Below, in pieces: positions 27,183 to 35,605 of a DNA stretch of 64,000 nucleotides. The notes beneath the pieces were generated by a model, which was not told the origin of the DNA, did no database searches, and saw only the letters and a program-made list of their open reading frames with translations. Both the position numbers and the translations under genes were made by a program. The stretch comes from Vreelandella salicampi (GTDB lineage Bacteria; Pseudomonadota; Gammaproteobacteria; Pseudomonadales; Halomonadaceae), in NCBI RefSeq assembly GCF_013415105.1, contig NZ_JACCDF010000015.1, forward strand, positions 33,870-97,869. The letters are read 5' to 3'. Position 1 is the first letter of the stretch. Each line of letters starts with the position of its first letter.

Positions 27183-29069
27183 ATGTACTCATCCATTGCC
27201 ACGGTTTGCCTAAGCGGCTCGCTGGAAGAGAAGGTAGACGCCATTGCCCAGGCCGGGTTTGAGGGGCTTGAGCTATTTGAAAACGACCTAACGGCCTTCA
27301 CCGGCACACCAAAAGAGGCCGGGGAGCTGATTCGCGCCCGCGGGCTTAAGCTAGTGACTCTTCAGCCGTTTCGCGATTTTGAAGGCCTGCAGGGCCGTGC
27401 GCGGGAGCGAGCGTTCGACCGCGCCGAGCACAAATTTGACCTAATGGAAGAGCTCGGCACGGATCTGTTAATGGTGTGCAGCACCGTCCATCCCGATTCG
27501 CTACCGGGGTTGAGCCGCGCGGCCGATGACTTTTATGAGCTAGGCGAACGTGCCGCCCGGCGCAATATGCGCGTGGCGTATGAGGCGCTCGCGTGGGGTC
27601 GGCATATTCACGATTACCGCGACAGCTGGGAGGTGGTGCGCCGTGCCGCGCACCCGAACGTGGGTTTGGTATTGGATACCTTTCACATTTTCTCGCGCCA
27701 GACGGAGCTTGGTACCATCGGCCGCATCCCAGGGGATCGCATTTTCTTAGTGCAGACCGCCGATGCGCCGCGCCTCTCTATGGATCACCTGTCGTGGAGT
27801 CGCCACTACCGCTGCTTCCCCGGCCAGGGCGAACTGCAGATGGATAGCTTCATGGGCATGCTGCAGGAGACGCGCTACGACGGCCCGCTCTCCCATGAGA
27901 TCTTTAACGATGTGTTCCGCATGGGCCACAGCGACCAAACCGCCCGCGACGGCCTGCGCTCTTACCATTTGCTGCGCAGCATGCAGGGCGAAAGCGATAT
28001 CCCCGCGCCGCAGCCGATCGAGTCGGTCGCATTTCTTGAAATCGCTGCGGAACCCGACGATTTAGCCCCGCTACGCGAGCTTCTAAGCGCCATGGGTATG
28101 GCCTGCGTCGGCCACCACCACACGCTCAACGCCGAGCGCTGGGCAGCGGGCGACGTTAACTTAGTGCTCAACACCGAGGCGAGCTTCACCGGCCGTGTAC
28201 CCGGCCGCGACGCCACCGCCGTTACCGCTATCGGCTTGCGGGTACGTAACGCTTTCGAGGCCTTCAAGCGTGCGGACAAGCTCGGCTACGATATCGTCGA
28301 GCCTGAAGAGGTCGACGCGACACACCGCATGAGCGCACTGCGCAATGTCGATGGCAGCCTCTCCTATATCATCGATGACTCGCAGTTAAGCCGCACCTGG
28401 GATCGCGAGTTCCCAGTGGATGCAAAGCCCGTTCCCCAGGGGGCGCTGGTGGATATTGACCACATCAGCATCGCGCTCTCTTATCACGATTATCTCTCGC
28501 TGATGCTGCAGTACCGCGCCATCTTCCAGCTGGCGCCCACGCCCTCGTTCGATGTGGCAGACCCGCGCGGGCTGATCCAAAGCCAGGTGCTGCAAAATCA
28601 TAACGGTCGCTTTCGCTTGGCGCTTAACGCCAGTGCCTCCCCGGATACCGCTAGCAACCGTTTTGTGCGCCAGTACGGTGGCTCGGGGATACACCACGTC
28701 GCCTTGCGCACGGCCTCCATGCGTGACACCAGTGCAGCGCTTCAACAGGCGGGTACGCCGGTGCTGCCGATTCCTGGTAACTACTACCGCGACTTGGGTG
28801 CACGCTTTGATCTACCGGCGCAAACCCTGCAATGGATGCAGGATCACCACATCCTCTTTGACCAGGACAAAGACGGCGACTTCCACCAGCTGTATACCCA
28901 GCCTGGCCGCAAGGCATTCTTCTTCGAGTTGGTCCAGCGCGAGGGCTACCAGGGCCTCGGCGCGCCGAATGCCTTTGTGCGCGTCACCGCGCAGCAGCGC
29001 CTACAAGCGCAAACCAACGACGGCTCTCACGTCACTTCAAGCCACGAAACGGGGGAGAGCCAAGCATGA
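27183..29069 (+). CDS. quiC: 3-dehydroshikimate dehydratase, QuiC type with C-terminal HPPD-like domain
   Basis: A 628-residue two-domain protein. Residues 1-280 are a sugar-isomerase-like TIM barrel (METAL-site segments VAYEALAWGRHIHDY and LVLDTFHIFSR, then DGPLSHEIFNDVFR). Residues about 290-605 resemble 4-hydroxyphenylpyruvate dioxygenase, with VOC elements DHISIALSYHDYLSLMLQYRAIF and GSGIHHVALRTASM. Such fusions in pseudomonads convert 3-dehydroshikimate to protocatechuate; the C-terminal part is not thought to act as HPPD there. Its product enters pcaHG. It overlaps the dehydrogenase gene by 4 bases (ATGA), and AAGGAG precedes the start. Confidence 0.92.
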   Translation: MYSSIATVCLSGSLEEKVDAIAQAGFEGLELFENDLTAFTGTPKEAGELIRARGLKLVTLQPFRDFEGLQGRARERAFDRAEHKFDLMEELGTDLLMVCSTVHPDSLPGLSRAADDFYELGERAARRNMRVAYEALAWGRHIHDYRDSWEVVRRAAHPNVGLVLDTFHIFSRQTELGTIGRIPGDRIFLVQTADAPRLSMDHLSWSRHYRCFPGQGELQMDSFMGMLQETRYDGPLSHEIFNDVFRMGHSDQTARDGLRSYHLLRSMQGESDIPAPQPIESVAFLEIAAEPDDLAPLRELLSAMGMACVGHHHTLNAERWAAGDVNLVLNTEASFTGRVPGRDATAVTAIGLRVRNAFEAFKRADKLGYDIVEPEEVDATHRMSALRNVDGSLSYIIDDSQLSRTWDREFPVDAKPVPQGALVDIDHISIALSYHDYLSLMLQYRAIFQLAPTPSFDVADPRGLIQSQVLQNHNGRFRLALNASASPDTASNRFVRQYGGSGIHHVALRTASMRDTSAALQQAGTPVLPIPGNYYRDLGARFDLPAQTLQWMQDHHILFDQDKDGDFHQLYTQPGRKAFFFELVQREGYQGLGAPNAFVRVTAQQRLQAQTNDGSHVTSSHETGESQA

Positions 29070-29944
29070 TCAAACTCGGCCTAGTAGGGGAAGGCATCGC
29101 CAAATCACAATCGCCCGATCTACACGAACGTTTAGGCGCGGCCCTCGGCTTGCCTGTGCGTTATGACTTAGTGGATAGCTTGGGCGTTGAGGGTTTTGCC
29201 TTCGCAAGCGCGATAAAAACGTTGCGTGCAGAAGGCTATCGTGGCACCAACGTCACCTTCCCCTTTAAAGAGAAAGCCGCCCAGCTTGCCGATATCCGCA
29301 GCGAAGGTGTGCAACGGGTAGGCACCGCCAACACGCTGCTATTCGATGCCGACGGCCTGCGCGCCGAAAACACCGATTACACCGGTTTTATCAGCGCCTA
29401 TCGCCACTCTTTCGGCGACGGGCCTGCGGGTGATGTGCTATTAATCGGCGCCGGTGGAGTTGGCCGTGCGGTGGCGTGTGCGTTGGGTAAACTAGCGGTC
29501 AGCTGCATCCACATTCTTGAACGTGACAGCGCTCGGGCGGAAAGCTTCTGCCACGACCTCAACGCCATGGGGATTACCGCTGAGTGCATCACCCCGGAGC
29601 AGGCGCAACACGCGCTTCCCCATTGGCAAGGCGTGGTGAACTGCTCGCCCATCGGCCACATCAATCATCCCGGCTGCCCTATCGATACCGCAGGGCTGGG
29701 CGCCCAGCACTGGGTATTTGATGCGGTGTACATCCCGGCCCACACGGAGCTTTTAAACGCCGCTTACCATGCTAACGCCAAAACGCTCTCAGGCGTTGAT
29801 CTCTTCGTGTTTCAAGGCGTAGATGCGTTTCGCTTTTTTACCGCTGGGCTTATCGGCGCCGAACAAATTAACCCGCAGGTGATACCGCTTCGCACCCATT
29901 ACGTCGAACAGCTCGTCACCTCAGCCGCAACATCGAGCTCATGA
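29066..29944 (+). CDS. Catabolic shikimate/quinate dehydrogenase
   Basis: A 292-residue AroE-family dehydrogenase with catalytic Lys68 (NVTFPFKEK) and Asp104 (ENTDYTGF), and Rossmann motif IGAGGVGRA (127-135). After the second beta strand it has LERDSARA, acidic where NADP-using biosynthetic AroE has NRT. This favours NAD and a catabolic role: quinate or shikimate to dehydroquinate or dehydroshikimate. The location after quiC and the TRAP genes supports this. A separate biosynthetic aroE would be expected elsewhere. Confidence 0.88.
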   Translation: MIKLGLVGEGIAKSQSPDLHERLGAALGLPVRYDLVDSLGVEGFAFASAIKTLRAEGYRGTNVTFPFKEKAAQLADIRSEGVQRVGTANTLLFDADGLRAENTDYTGFISAYRHSFGDGPAGDVLLIGAGGVGRAVACALGKLAVSCIHILERDSARAESFCHDLNAMGITAECITPEQAQHALPHWQGVVNCSPIGHINHPGCPIDTAGLGAQHWVFDAVYIPAHTELLNAAYHANAKTLSGVDLFVFQGVDAFRFFTAGLIGAEQINPQVIPLRTHYVEQLVTSAATSSS

Positions 29945-29969
29945 TGTCTCCCGAAAAATAGCGTACACT

Positions 29970-29986
29970 TATTCGTCATTCGAACA
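29970..29986. promoter_or_regulatory. PcaR-type (IclR) operator before AEC carrier
   Basis: TATTCG-TCATT-CGAACA matches 11 of 12 arm positions of the TGTTCG-N5-CGAACA box found before pcaIJ and the IclR gene. It lies 31 bases upstream of the AEC-family start, after the stop of the qui operon. Confidence 0.6.
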
Positions 29987-30017
29987 AACCTTGGTTTAAC
30001 GCGACAAGGAGGCCGCC

Positions 30018-30971
30018 ATGCTCGCGATTCTGGCGATTACCGCGCCGATCTTTCTGCTGATCGGCGTGGGCTATACGGCGCGCTGGAGCGGCATTATCTC
30101 CCGTGAGCAGATACAAGGCGTAGGCGTATTCGTGATGTACTGCGCGCTACCCTCTCTGGTCATCCGCGCCCTCACCCAGCAGCCGTTAGGTGAAGTGTTA
30201 AAGCTCGATTACCTGCTCGCCTATGGGCTGGGTTCGATTGTCGTGCTGCTATTTAGCTTGTTGCTTAGCGTGAAATTTCAGCGCCAGCCGCTTAACCTTG
30301 GCGCCATGCAAGCGCTCGGCATGGCCGCGGCCAACAGCGGTTTTGTTGGCTATCCGGTCGCCGCGATGATCATCGGCTCACCGGCAGCCATTATGCTGGC
30401 GCTGAACATGGTCATCGAAACGTTGATTATCATCCCCACCGCATTGATCCTGGCCGAGGTGAGCCTGCAACAAGGCACCAGCGTTTGGGCCACGGTACGC
30501 AAGACCGCTTTAAGTTTGATCAAAAACCCGATTCTCATTGGGCTTTTCATCGGCATTACCCTCGCCGTTACCGGCCTTACGCTACCCGGCGCGGTGGCCA
30601 AAGCCATCGATATGCTCGCTGAAGCCGCCGGCCCCGCCGCACTTTTTGTGATCGGTGGCGCGCTTTATGGCCTTAAAGTGAAAGGCATGGTGAGAGACGT
30701 CAGCCAAGTGGTAGCGGGCAAGCTACTTCTCCACCCGTTAGCGGTGCTGGTCGCGTTTATGCTGGTGCCGGGCATCGACCCACTCTATATCGCCGGTGCG
30801 CTGATTTTTGCCGCTGCACCGATGATCAGCATCTACCCACTTTTTGGCCAGCGCTACGGGCTAGGCGGTGTCAGCGCTGCCGCTATGCTCGTTGCAACGA
30901 CGTTGTCATTTGTGACGCTGAACATACTGATTTGGCTGATGACACTAAGCGGCCTACTCGCCGTCGTTTAG
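30018..30971 (+). CDS. AEC-family (auxin efflux carrier-like) transporter
   Basis: A 317-residue inner-membrane protein with about ten hydrophobic segments, split into two five-helix halves as in the AEC family. Bacterial members carry dicarboxylates such as malate or malonate, but substrates are poorly known. An AAGGAGG ribosome site lies close to the start. A PcaR-like box precedes it, so it may move a pathway acid such as protocatechuate or beta-ketoadipate; this is inference. It lies 107 bases before the IclR gene. Confidence 0.87.
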   Translation: MLAILAITAPIFLLIGVGYTARWSGIISREQIQGVGVFVMYCALPSLVIRALTQQPLGEVLKLDYLLAYGLGSIVVLLFSLLLSVKFQRQPLNLGAMQALGMAAANSGFVGYPVAAMIIGSPAAIMLALNMVIETLIIIPTALILAEVSLQQGTSVWATVRKTALSLIKNPILIGLFIGITLAVTGLTLPGAVAKAIDMLAEAAGPAALFVIGGALYGLKVKGMVRDVSQVVAGKLLLHPLAVLVAFMLVPGIDPLYIAGALIFAAAPMISIYPLFGQRYGLGGVSAAAMLVATTLSFVTLNILIWLMTLSGLLAVV

Positions 30972-30994
30972 CAGCAGAAACGCCTCCGGCATAT

Positions 30995-31011
30995 TGTTCG
31001 CTATTCGAACA
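30995..31011. promoter_or_regulatory. PcaR-type (IclR) operator before IclR gene
   Basis: TGTTCG-CTATT-CGAACA is a perfect inverted repeat with 5-base spacing, identical in arms and spacing to the box at 21854-21870. It lies 67 bases upstream of the IclR regulator start, consistent with autoregulation. Confidence 0.72.
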
Positions 31012-31078
31012 TCGTGTTATTCTCGCACCGTTTCCACTTGATTTAACGACACAAGCCAGAGAGTAAGGGCCGACAACC

Positions 31079-31873
31079 ATGGACGACGCCGCATCGGAAG
31101 ACACACTAAAACCGACCGACCGTGACTTTGTCGCGGCCCTTTCCAGCGGGCTCGACGTCATTATGGCGTTCGACGATACTCATCCGCGCATGACGCTAAG
31201 CGAAGTGGCCGCTCGCACCGGCATGAACCGCGCCAAGGCGCGCCGTTTTCTGCTTACGCTGCACGCTTTAGGCTATGTGCGCAAACAACAGCGTTATTTT
31301 GAGTTGGCACCAAAGGTGCTGCAGCTAGGCTATTCGTACCTAGCGTCTAATAATCACCGCAGCGTGATTCAGCAGTATCTAGAAGACATTACCCGCCAGT
31401 GTGGGGAGTCATCGTCACTTGGGGTGCTGGACGGCGACGACGTGATCTATCTGGCTCGCTCCTCTGCCCCACACCGGCTGATGGCGATTACGCTCTCAGT
31501 CGGCACGCGCCTTCCCGCCGCCCACACCTCAATGGGCCGGGTACTGCTTGCCCAACTCCCCGAACGCGAGCTCGATGCCTATCTTGCTCGCCTCAATTTT
31601 GAGCGCTACACCGACAAGACTATCACCGATAGCGCTACGCTCAAGGCGTGCATTGAACAAGTGCGCGACCAGGGCTACGCCGTGGCGGATCAAGAGTTGG
31701 ATTCGGGCCTGCGCTCGCTTGCGGTACCGGCGTTTGACGCTAATGGCAAACTGCTCGGCGCGATCAATATCAGCACTAACGCCGCCCGTATCGATATGCA
31801 CACGCTGCTGGAAACCTACCTGCCGCTGTTGCAGGAAAAAGCGAGGCAAATTCGCACCTCTATTAGCTTTTAA
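31079..31873 (+). CDS. pcaR: IclR-family regulator, PcaR/PcaU type
   Basis: A 264-residue regulator with an N-terminal winged helix (about 18-85; LSEVAARTGMNRAKARRFLLTLHALGYVRK) and an IclR effector domain (about 100-260; HTSMGRVLLAQLPERELDAYL, then DQELDSGLRSLAVPAFDANGKLLGAINIS). It resembles PcaR, PcaU and PobR of the beta-ketoadipate pathway, which respond to beta-ketoadipate or protocatechuate. Three matching inverted repeats, including one before this gene, support the assignment. No clear terminator follows. Confidence 0.87.
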   Translation: MDDAASEDTLKPTDRDFVAALSSGLDVIMAFDDTHPRMTLSEVAARTGMNRAKARRFLLTLHALGYVRKQQRYFELAPKVLQLGYSYLASNNHRSVIQQYLEDITRQCGESSSLGVLDGDDVIYLARSSAPHRLMAITLSVGTRLPAAHTSMGRVLLAQLPERELDAYLARLNFERYTDKTITDSATLKACIEQVRDQGYAVADQELDSGLRSLAVPAFDANGKLLGAINISTNAARIDMHTLLETYLPLLQEKARQIRTSISF

Positions 31874-31978
31874 CACTTAATAGAGGACGACATCGGTCCT
31901 GGGCTGCAGATAAATAAGCGCTCAGGAATCGATATGTACCACTGCCACGCTCCGAGCCTTTCAGCCGATTGGCTTAAC

Positions 31979-32055
31979 TGGCGTCCCTGGCAGGATTCGA
32001 ACCTGCGACCTGCCGCTTAGGAGGCGGCTGCTCTATCCTACTGAGCTACAGGGAC
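31979..32055 (-). tRNA. tRNA-Arg (anticodon CCT)
   Basis: The minus strand folds as a complete cloverleaf of 77 bases including an encoded CCA. The acceptor arm is GTCCCTG/CAGGGAC with discriminator G. The D arm is GCTC/GAGC. The anticodon stem GCCGC/GCGGC encloses the loop CTCCTAA (anticodon CCT, reading AGG). The T arm is GCAGG-TTCGAAT-CCTGC. It stands alone at the right edge of the catabolic block. Confidence 0.97.
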
Positions 32056-32129
32056 GTGAAGGGGCGCATAGTATAACGTTTGACTGGCTAAGGCGCCAAC
32101 TCTCAGCCAGAACGCGAGGACTTCGGCGA

Positions 32130-33077
32130 TTAGATCCAACCGAGGCCGCGCAGTAGGAAAATACCCAAAGTGACCGTCACGCTAGCCATCAGCGTCGTCA
32201 TGGCGATGATATTCGCCGCAAGGGCTGTGTTACCGCCTAAGGCTTTCACCATCACAAAGCTTGCCGCCGCGGTGGGGCTGGCGAAAAACAGAAACAACAA
32301 GCCAAGTTCACGCCCGGTAAAACCTAGAAGCCAGGCAGCTAACGTCGCCAACCCCGGCAACACCACCATTTTCAACGTACTTGCGCCAAGAGCAGCCTGG
32401 CTATCTCCTCTTAACGAAGAGACCGATAGTGTCGCGCCAATACAAATCAGCGCCAGCGGCAGCGTCAGAGAGGCGAAATACTCGCCTGAGGTCATTAACC
32501 ACCTCGGCAGAGGCAACTCAAAAGCGGCAAAGGGTACCGCCACCATCACCGCGAGAATCAACGGGTTGGTAACGATACTGCCCAACAGGCTACGCCAATC
32601 GGTGGATTGGCCGGGCTGAAACGTGGCCAGCGCAATTACCGAGAGCGCGTTGTAAGTCAAAATCACCACGCCGAGTAAAACGCCACCGGCAGATAACCCG
32701 TAGCTGCCGTACATCGCCGCTGCCAATGCGAGCCCTACAATCCCGCAGTTTCCGCGAAAAGCACCTTGGATATACACACCACGGTCAGCGTAAGGGACAC
32801 GGTAATGCGCCCATGCCCAGCTGACTAAAAACTGTGCAAGCGTGGCGAGGGCGAAAAAGAGGAGTAATGGGAGATTAAGCGCAACGGCAAGGTCCGCTTG
32901 AACGAGGCTCATAAAAATCAGCGTAGGCAGCGTCGCTTTGAACACCAGCGCTGAGGCAGTAGAGACAAAAGCGGCATCAATCCAGCCCAACCGTTTAAGC
33001 CCTAAGCCAACAAACACCATCGCAAACACTGGCAGCGTGACATCCAACGTCCGTGCGAAAAGCTCTATCAAGCTCAC
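32130..33077 (-). CDS. AEC-family transporter, second copy
   Basis: A 315-residue inner-membrane protein of the AEC family with about ten hydrophobic segments. It includes GAFRGNCGIVGLALAAAMYG in helix four and LFLFFASPTAAASFVMVKALGGNTALAANII near the C-terminus. It belongs to the same family as the gene at 30018 but is clearly divergent, so this is not a recent duplication. No PcaR-like box was seen before it. Substrate unknown. Confidence 0.86.
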   Translation of the reverse strand: MSLIELFARTLDVTLPVFAMVFVGLGLKRLGWIDAAFVSTASALVFKATLPTLIFMSLVQADLAVALNLPLLLFFALATLAQFLVSWAWAHYRVPYADRGVYIQGAFRGNCGIVGLALAAAMYGSYGLSAGGVLLGVVILTYNALSVIALATFQPGQSTDWRSLLGSIVTNPLILAVMVAVPFAAFELPLPRWLMTSGEYFASLTLPLALICIGATLSVSSLRGDSQAALGASTLKMVVLPGLATLAAWLLGFTGRELGLLFLFFASPTAAASFVMVKALGGNTALAANIIAMTTLMASVTVTLGIFLLRGLGWI

Positions 33078-33169
33078 AAAAAACCTCTCTCATAGCAAAC
33101 GCTGATAGCCAACCGCTAATGAACACTAAAACAGACTTCAATGGCTAGCTAGGCCCTATGAAGAGGTCT

Positions 33170-35206
33170 TTAATCAAACAGGGCATTAACGCTCGACGTG
33201 TCGACCACACTAACAACCGCTGCGTTACGCCCTTGCGCTTTGGCTTCATAACTGGCGGCATCGGCGCGCTTTACCGCATCGTTCATTTCGTGGTCTTCTT
33301 CATCGAATGCCGTGACACCGATACTCAGCGTGACGCAATACTCTTTGCCTTCATGCGTAACCGAGATATCGGCTACCGCTTGACGCAGGGATTCCGCCAC
33401 TTTCCGCGCTTGGCCTAGCGTACAACTGGGCAGCAGCACGCCAAACTCATCGCCGCCTTGTCGGGCGACGTGGTCGCTGCGGCGAACTTCCCACGCCACC
33501 ACTTGGGCAATACGACGCAACATTTCATCGCCCAGAGCGTGACCACCTTCGTCATTGATCGGTTTGAAGTGGTCTAAATCAAACAACATCAATGCTGAGG
33601 GAGTACTGGTCTTTTGGAATTCGGCAAACGCTTCGTCCAAGCGCCGCTCAAAGCCGCGACGGTTTAAAAGCCCGGTGAGCGGATCGTGCTCCGCCTCCCA
33701 GCGCTGAAGCGCTTCCTGCTGGCGACGTTCGGTAATATCCTTCACCATGCCGACCATCCCCAGCGAAAACTCCGCTTGTGAGACCATCACCGCCCGTGCA
33801 TGCACCTCAAGCCAGAGCGTTTCTTTGTCAGTTTTTTGATCGGAAGGATCATGGCGGATAAAGCGCAGCTGGCGCACAAACTCACTATGAGTTTTTAAGC
33901 TATGGCGCCACATATCCATGGCACCTTCGCGATCATCAGGGTGCACTTGCTCGATCCACTGCGACATAGGCACGGTCGATGAAATACCCAGCAGATCAAG
34001 CAACGCCGGGTTCATGTAGGTGATATCGCCGTCAAAGTTAGCCACAAACATGCCTTGCGGCGTGGCTTGCAGGATGGAGTTTAAAAACGCTTCACGTTCC
34101 TGAACGCTATCAAGCAGCGCTTGGCGCTCGCCCTCAACGCGATTAAACGTGGAAGCCACCTGATTGAGCTCTTGCATGTTAGTAGCCAATGCGACGTACT
34201 TACGCTGGCCAAGGCCAACTTCGCCAATCTGGGATTCCAAATATCGCAGCGGACGTAGCAAACGGCCCAATAGCCACCACAACAGCGGCAACATTAGCAC
34301 CGCTAAAATTGCCCAAACCCACCACAGTTTTTTGATATAGTCAGACAGCGGCAGATGCGCTTCTTCTTTAGTTAAATAGCGCCCCACAATCCATCCGGCA
34401 GGCCACACTTGGCCGTAAGCCTGCATACCAATCTGCCCATCCAAGAGCGATCCAACGGCACTTCCCTGCCAGCCATCTAACGCCTCGCTCAGCCAACGAT
34501 TATTAGACTGAGCCGGTGCATCTGACATGATTTTTTCATGATCAGGGTGATACAACACTTTGCCCGAGGCGGTGAAGATCACTGCGTAGCTGCCTTCGCT
34601 TTGCTGCATTCGAGAAAGACGCGAAAACAAGCCGCTGGTTCTCAAACTCACAACGCCACCGACAACGCCGGCAAACGACCCTTGAGCGTCAAACCTCGGT
34701 ACGCTAACCAGCACCATCGGATATTGACTCGCCCGGCCTACAAACGGTTCGCTAACATAGGGGCTTTGGGTGCCTTTCAGCATACGAAAATATTCGGTTT
34801 GCGATGTATCCAGACCCTGACGATCATCCACCATAGGCCAATCCGCGACGACTTGGCCATTTGCGTCGATGATGACAATACCTTCAAACCACTCCAATAG
34901 CGCATTATTACGGCGAAGCTCATTTTGGAGCCACAACGAGTTATCTCGGCCTGCGACAGTTTCAGACACATGCTTCAGCGCGCTGATGCGCGAACTCATC
35001 TGCTGTGTGATTTCGTCCGTGAGCATATTCGCTTCATAGCGAAGGTGCGACAGGCTGGTGCGCTGCACCATCGACTGCCCCAAATGCCACGCCATACCCA
35101 GCACAAGCGCAACGACCAGCAACCACGTGAACGCTAGCCCAAAAACAAGACGCCCCTGCAGCGTGCGAAAACAGCGAAATAGATTCCAGTTGGAAGGTTT
35201 AGCCAA
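33170..35206 (-). CDS. Membrane diguanylate cyclase with periplasmic sensor, PAS and GGDEF
   Basis: A 678-residue signalling protein. A first membrane helix (about 18-40) precedes a periplasmic dCACHE-type sensor (about 50-285) and a second helix (about 293-315). A HAMP-like linker, a PAS domain (about 375-490) and a GGDEF domain (about 510-670) follow. The active site reads GGDEF and is preceded by RRSDHVARQ, whose RxxD is an inhibitory c-di-GMP site at the normal spacing. It should therefore make c-di-GMP with product inhibition. The ligand of the sensor is unknown. It lies alone, opposite to the downstream porin genes. Confidence 0.93.
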   Translation of the reverse strand: MAKPSNWNLFRCFRTLQGRLVFGLAFTWLLVVALVLGMAWHLGQSMVQRTSLSHLRYEANMLTDEITQQMSSRISALKHVSETVAGRDNSLWLQNELRRNNALLEWFEGIVIIDANGQVVADWPMVDDRQGLDTSQTEYFRMLKGTQSPYVSEPFVGRASQYPMVLVSVPRFDAQGSFAGVVGGVVSLRTSGLFSRLSRMQQSEGSYAVIFTASGKVLYHPDHEKIMSDAPAQSNNRWLSEALDGWQGSAVGSLLDGQIGMQAYGQVWPAGWIVGRYLTKEEAHLPLSDYIKKLWWVWAILAVLMLPLLWWLLGRLLRPLRYLESQIGEVGLGQRKYVALATNMQELNQVASTFNRVEGERQALLDSVQEREAFLNSILQATPQGMFVANFDGDITYMNPALLDLLGISSTVPMSQWIEQVHPDDREGAMDMWRHSLKTHSEFVRQLRFIRHDPSDQKTDKETLWLEVHARAVMVSQAEFSLGMVGMVKDITERRQQEALQRWEAEHDPLTGLLNRRGFERRLDEAFAEFQKTSTPSALMLFDLDHFKPINDEGGHALGDEMLRRIAQVVAWEVRRSDHVARQGGDEFGVLLPSCTLGQARKVAESLRQAVADISVTHEGKEYCVTLSIGVTAFDEEDHEMNDAVKRADAASYEAKAQGRNAAVVSVVDTSSVNALFD

Positions 35207-35605
35207 TTGGTATCCTTCTTATAATTCAAGGCAAAGAAGTAGTAAGTAAACGTCATTAAATAACTCAATAGCTAGTCGTAACTATGCCATATCACAAGCG
35301 TCAAAACCTCCCTTTTCCCTTAACGCTAAGGTAGCTCGGGTACGAGCACACCCGTTGCGGATCTTTTCGCTTTTCTTGTCGCGTCAAAAACTGCTGTCTT
35401 CCGCAAAAATGGGTCACTAGGGCGAAAGTTCCTCGTTCTTTAGTCGTAATATATCTTTTACATGATTGTCACTTATGTGCGTCCTCGCTATGTTAGGCAC
35501 AGATAGCGAACAGCGTTCACACGCTCAGGGCTGTCTGACCAATATACGACCACTACAATAACGACTCGCTGGCCAACAGCGGTCCAACATCGAAAGGAAT
35601 AGCAC
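35207..35605. other. Divergent intergenic region, cyclase and porin
   Basis: A 399-base gap holding promoters for the cyclase (left) and the DcaP-like porin (right). TAGCGAAC-AGC-GTTCAC at 35504-35520 recalls the TAGCGAAC palindrome of the pch region but has 3-base spacing and a broken right arm. No small gene or RNA is recognisable. Confidence 0.5.

Noticed and set aside
30018..33077. Recent duplication of the two AEC carriers around the tRNA
   Set aside because: The two proteins share family topology but little sequence identity by eye, so they are old paralogues.
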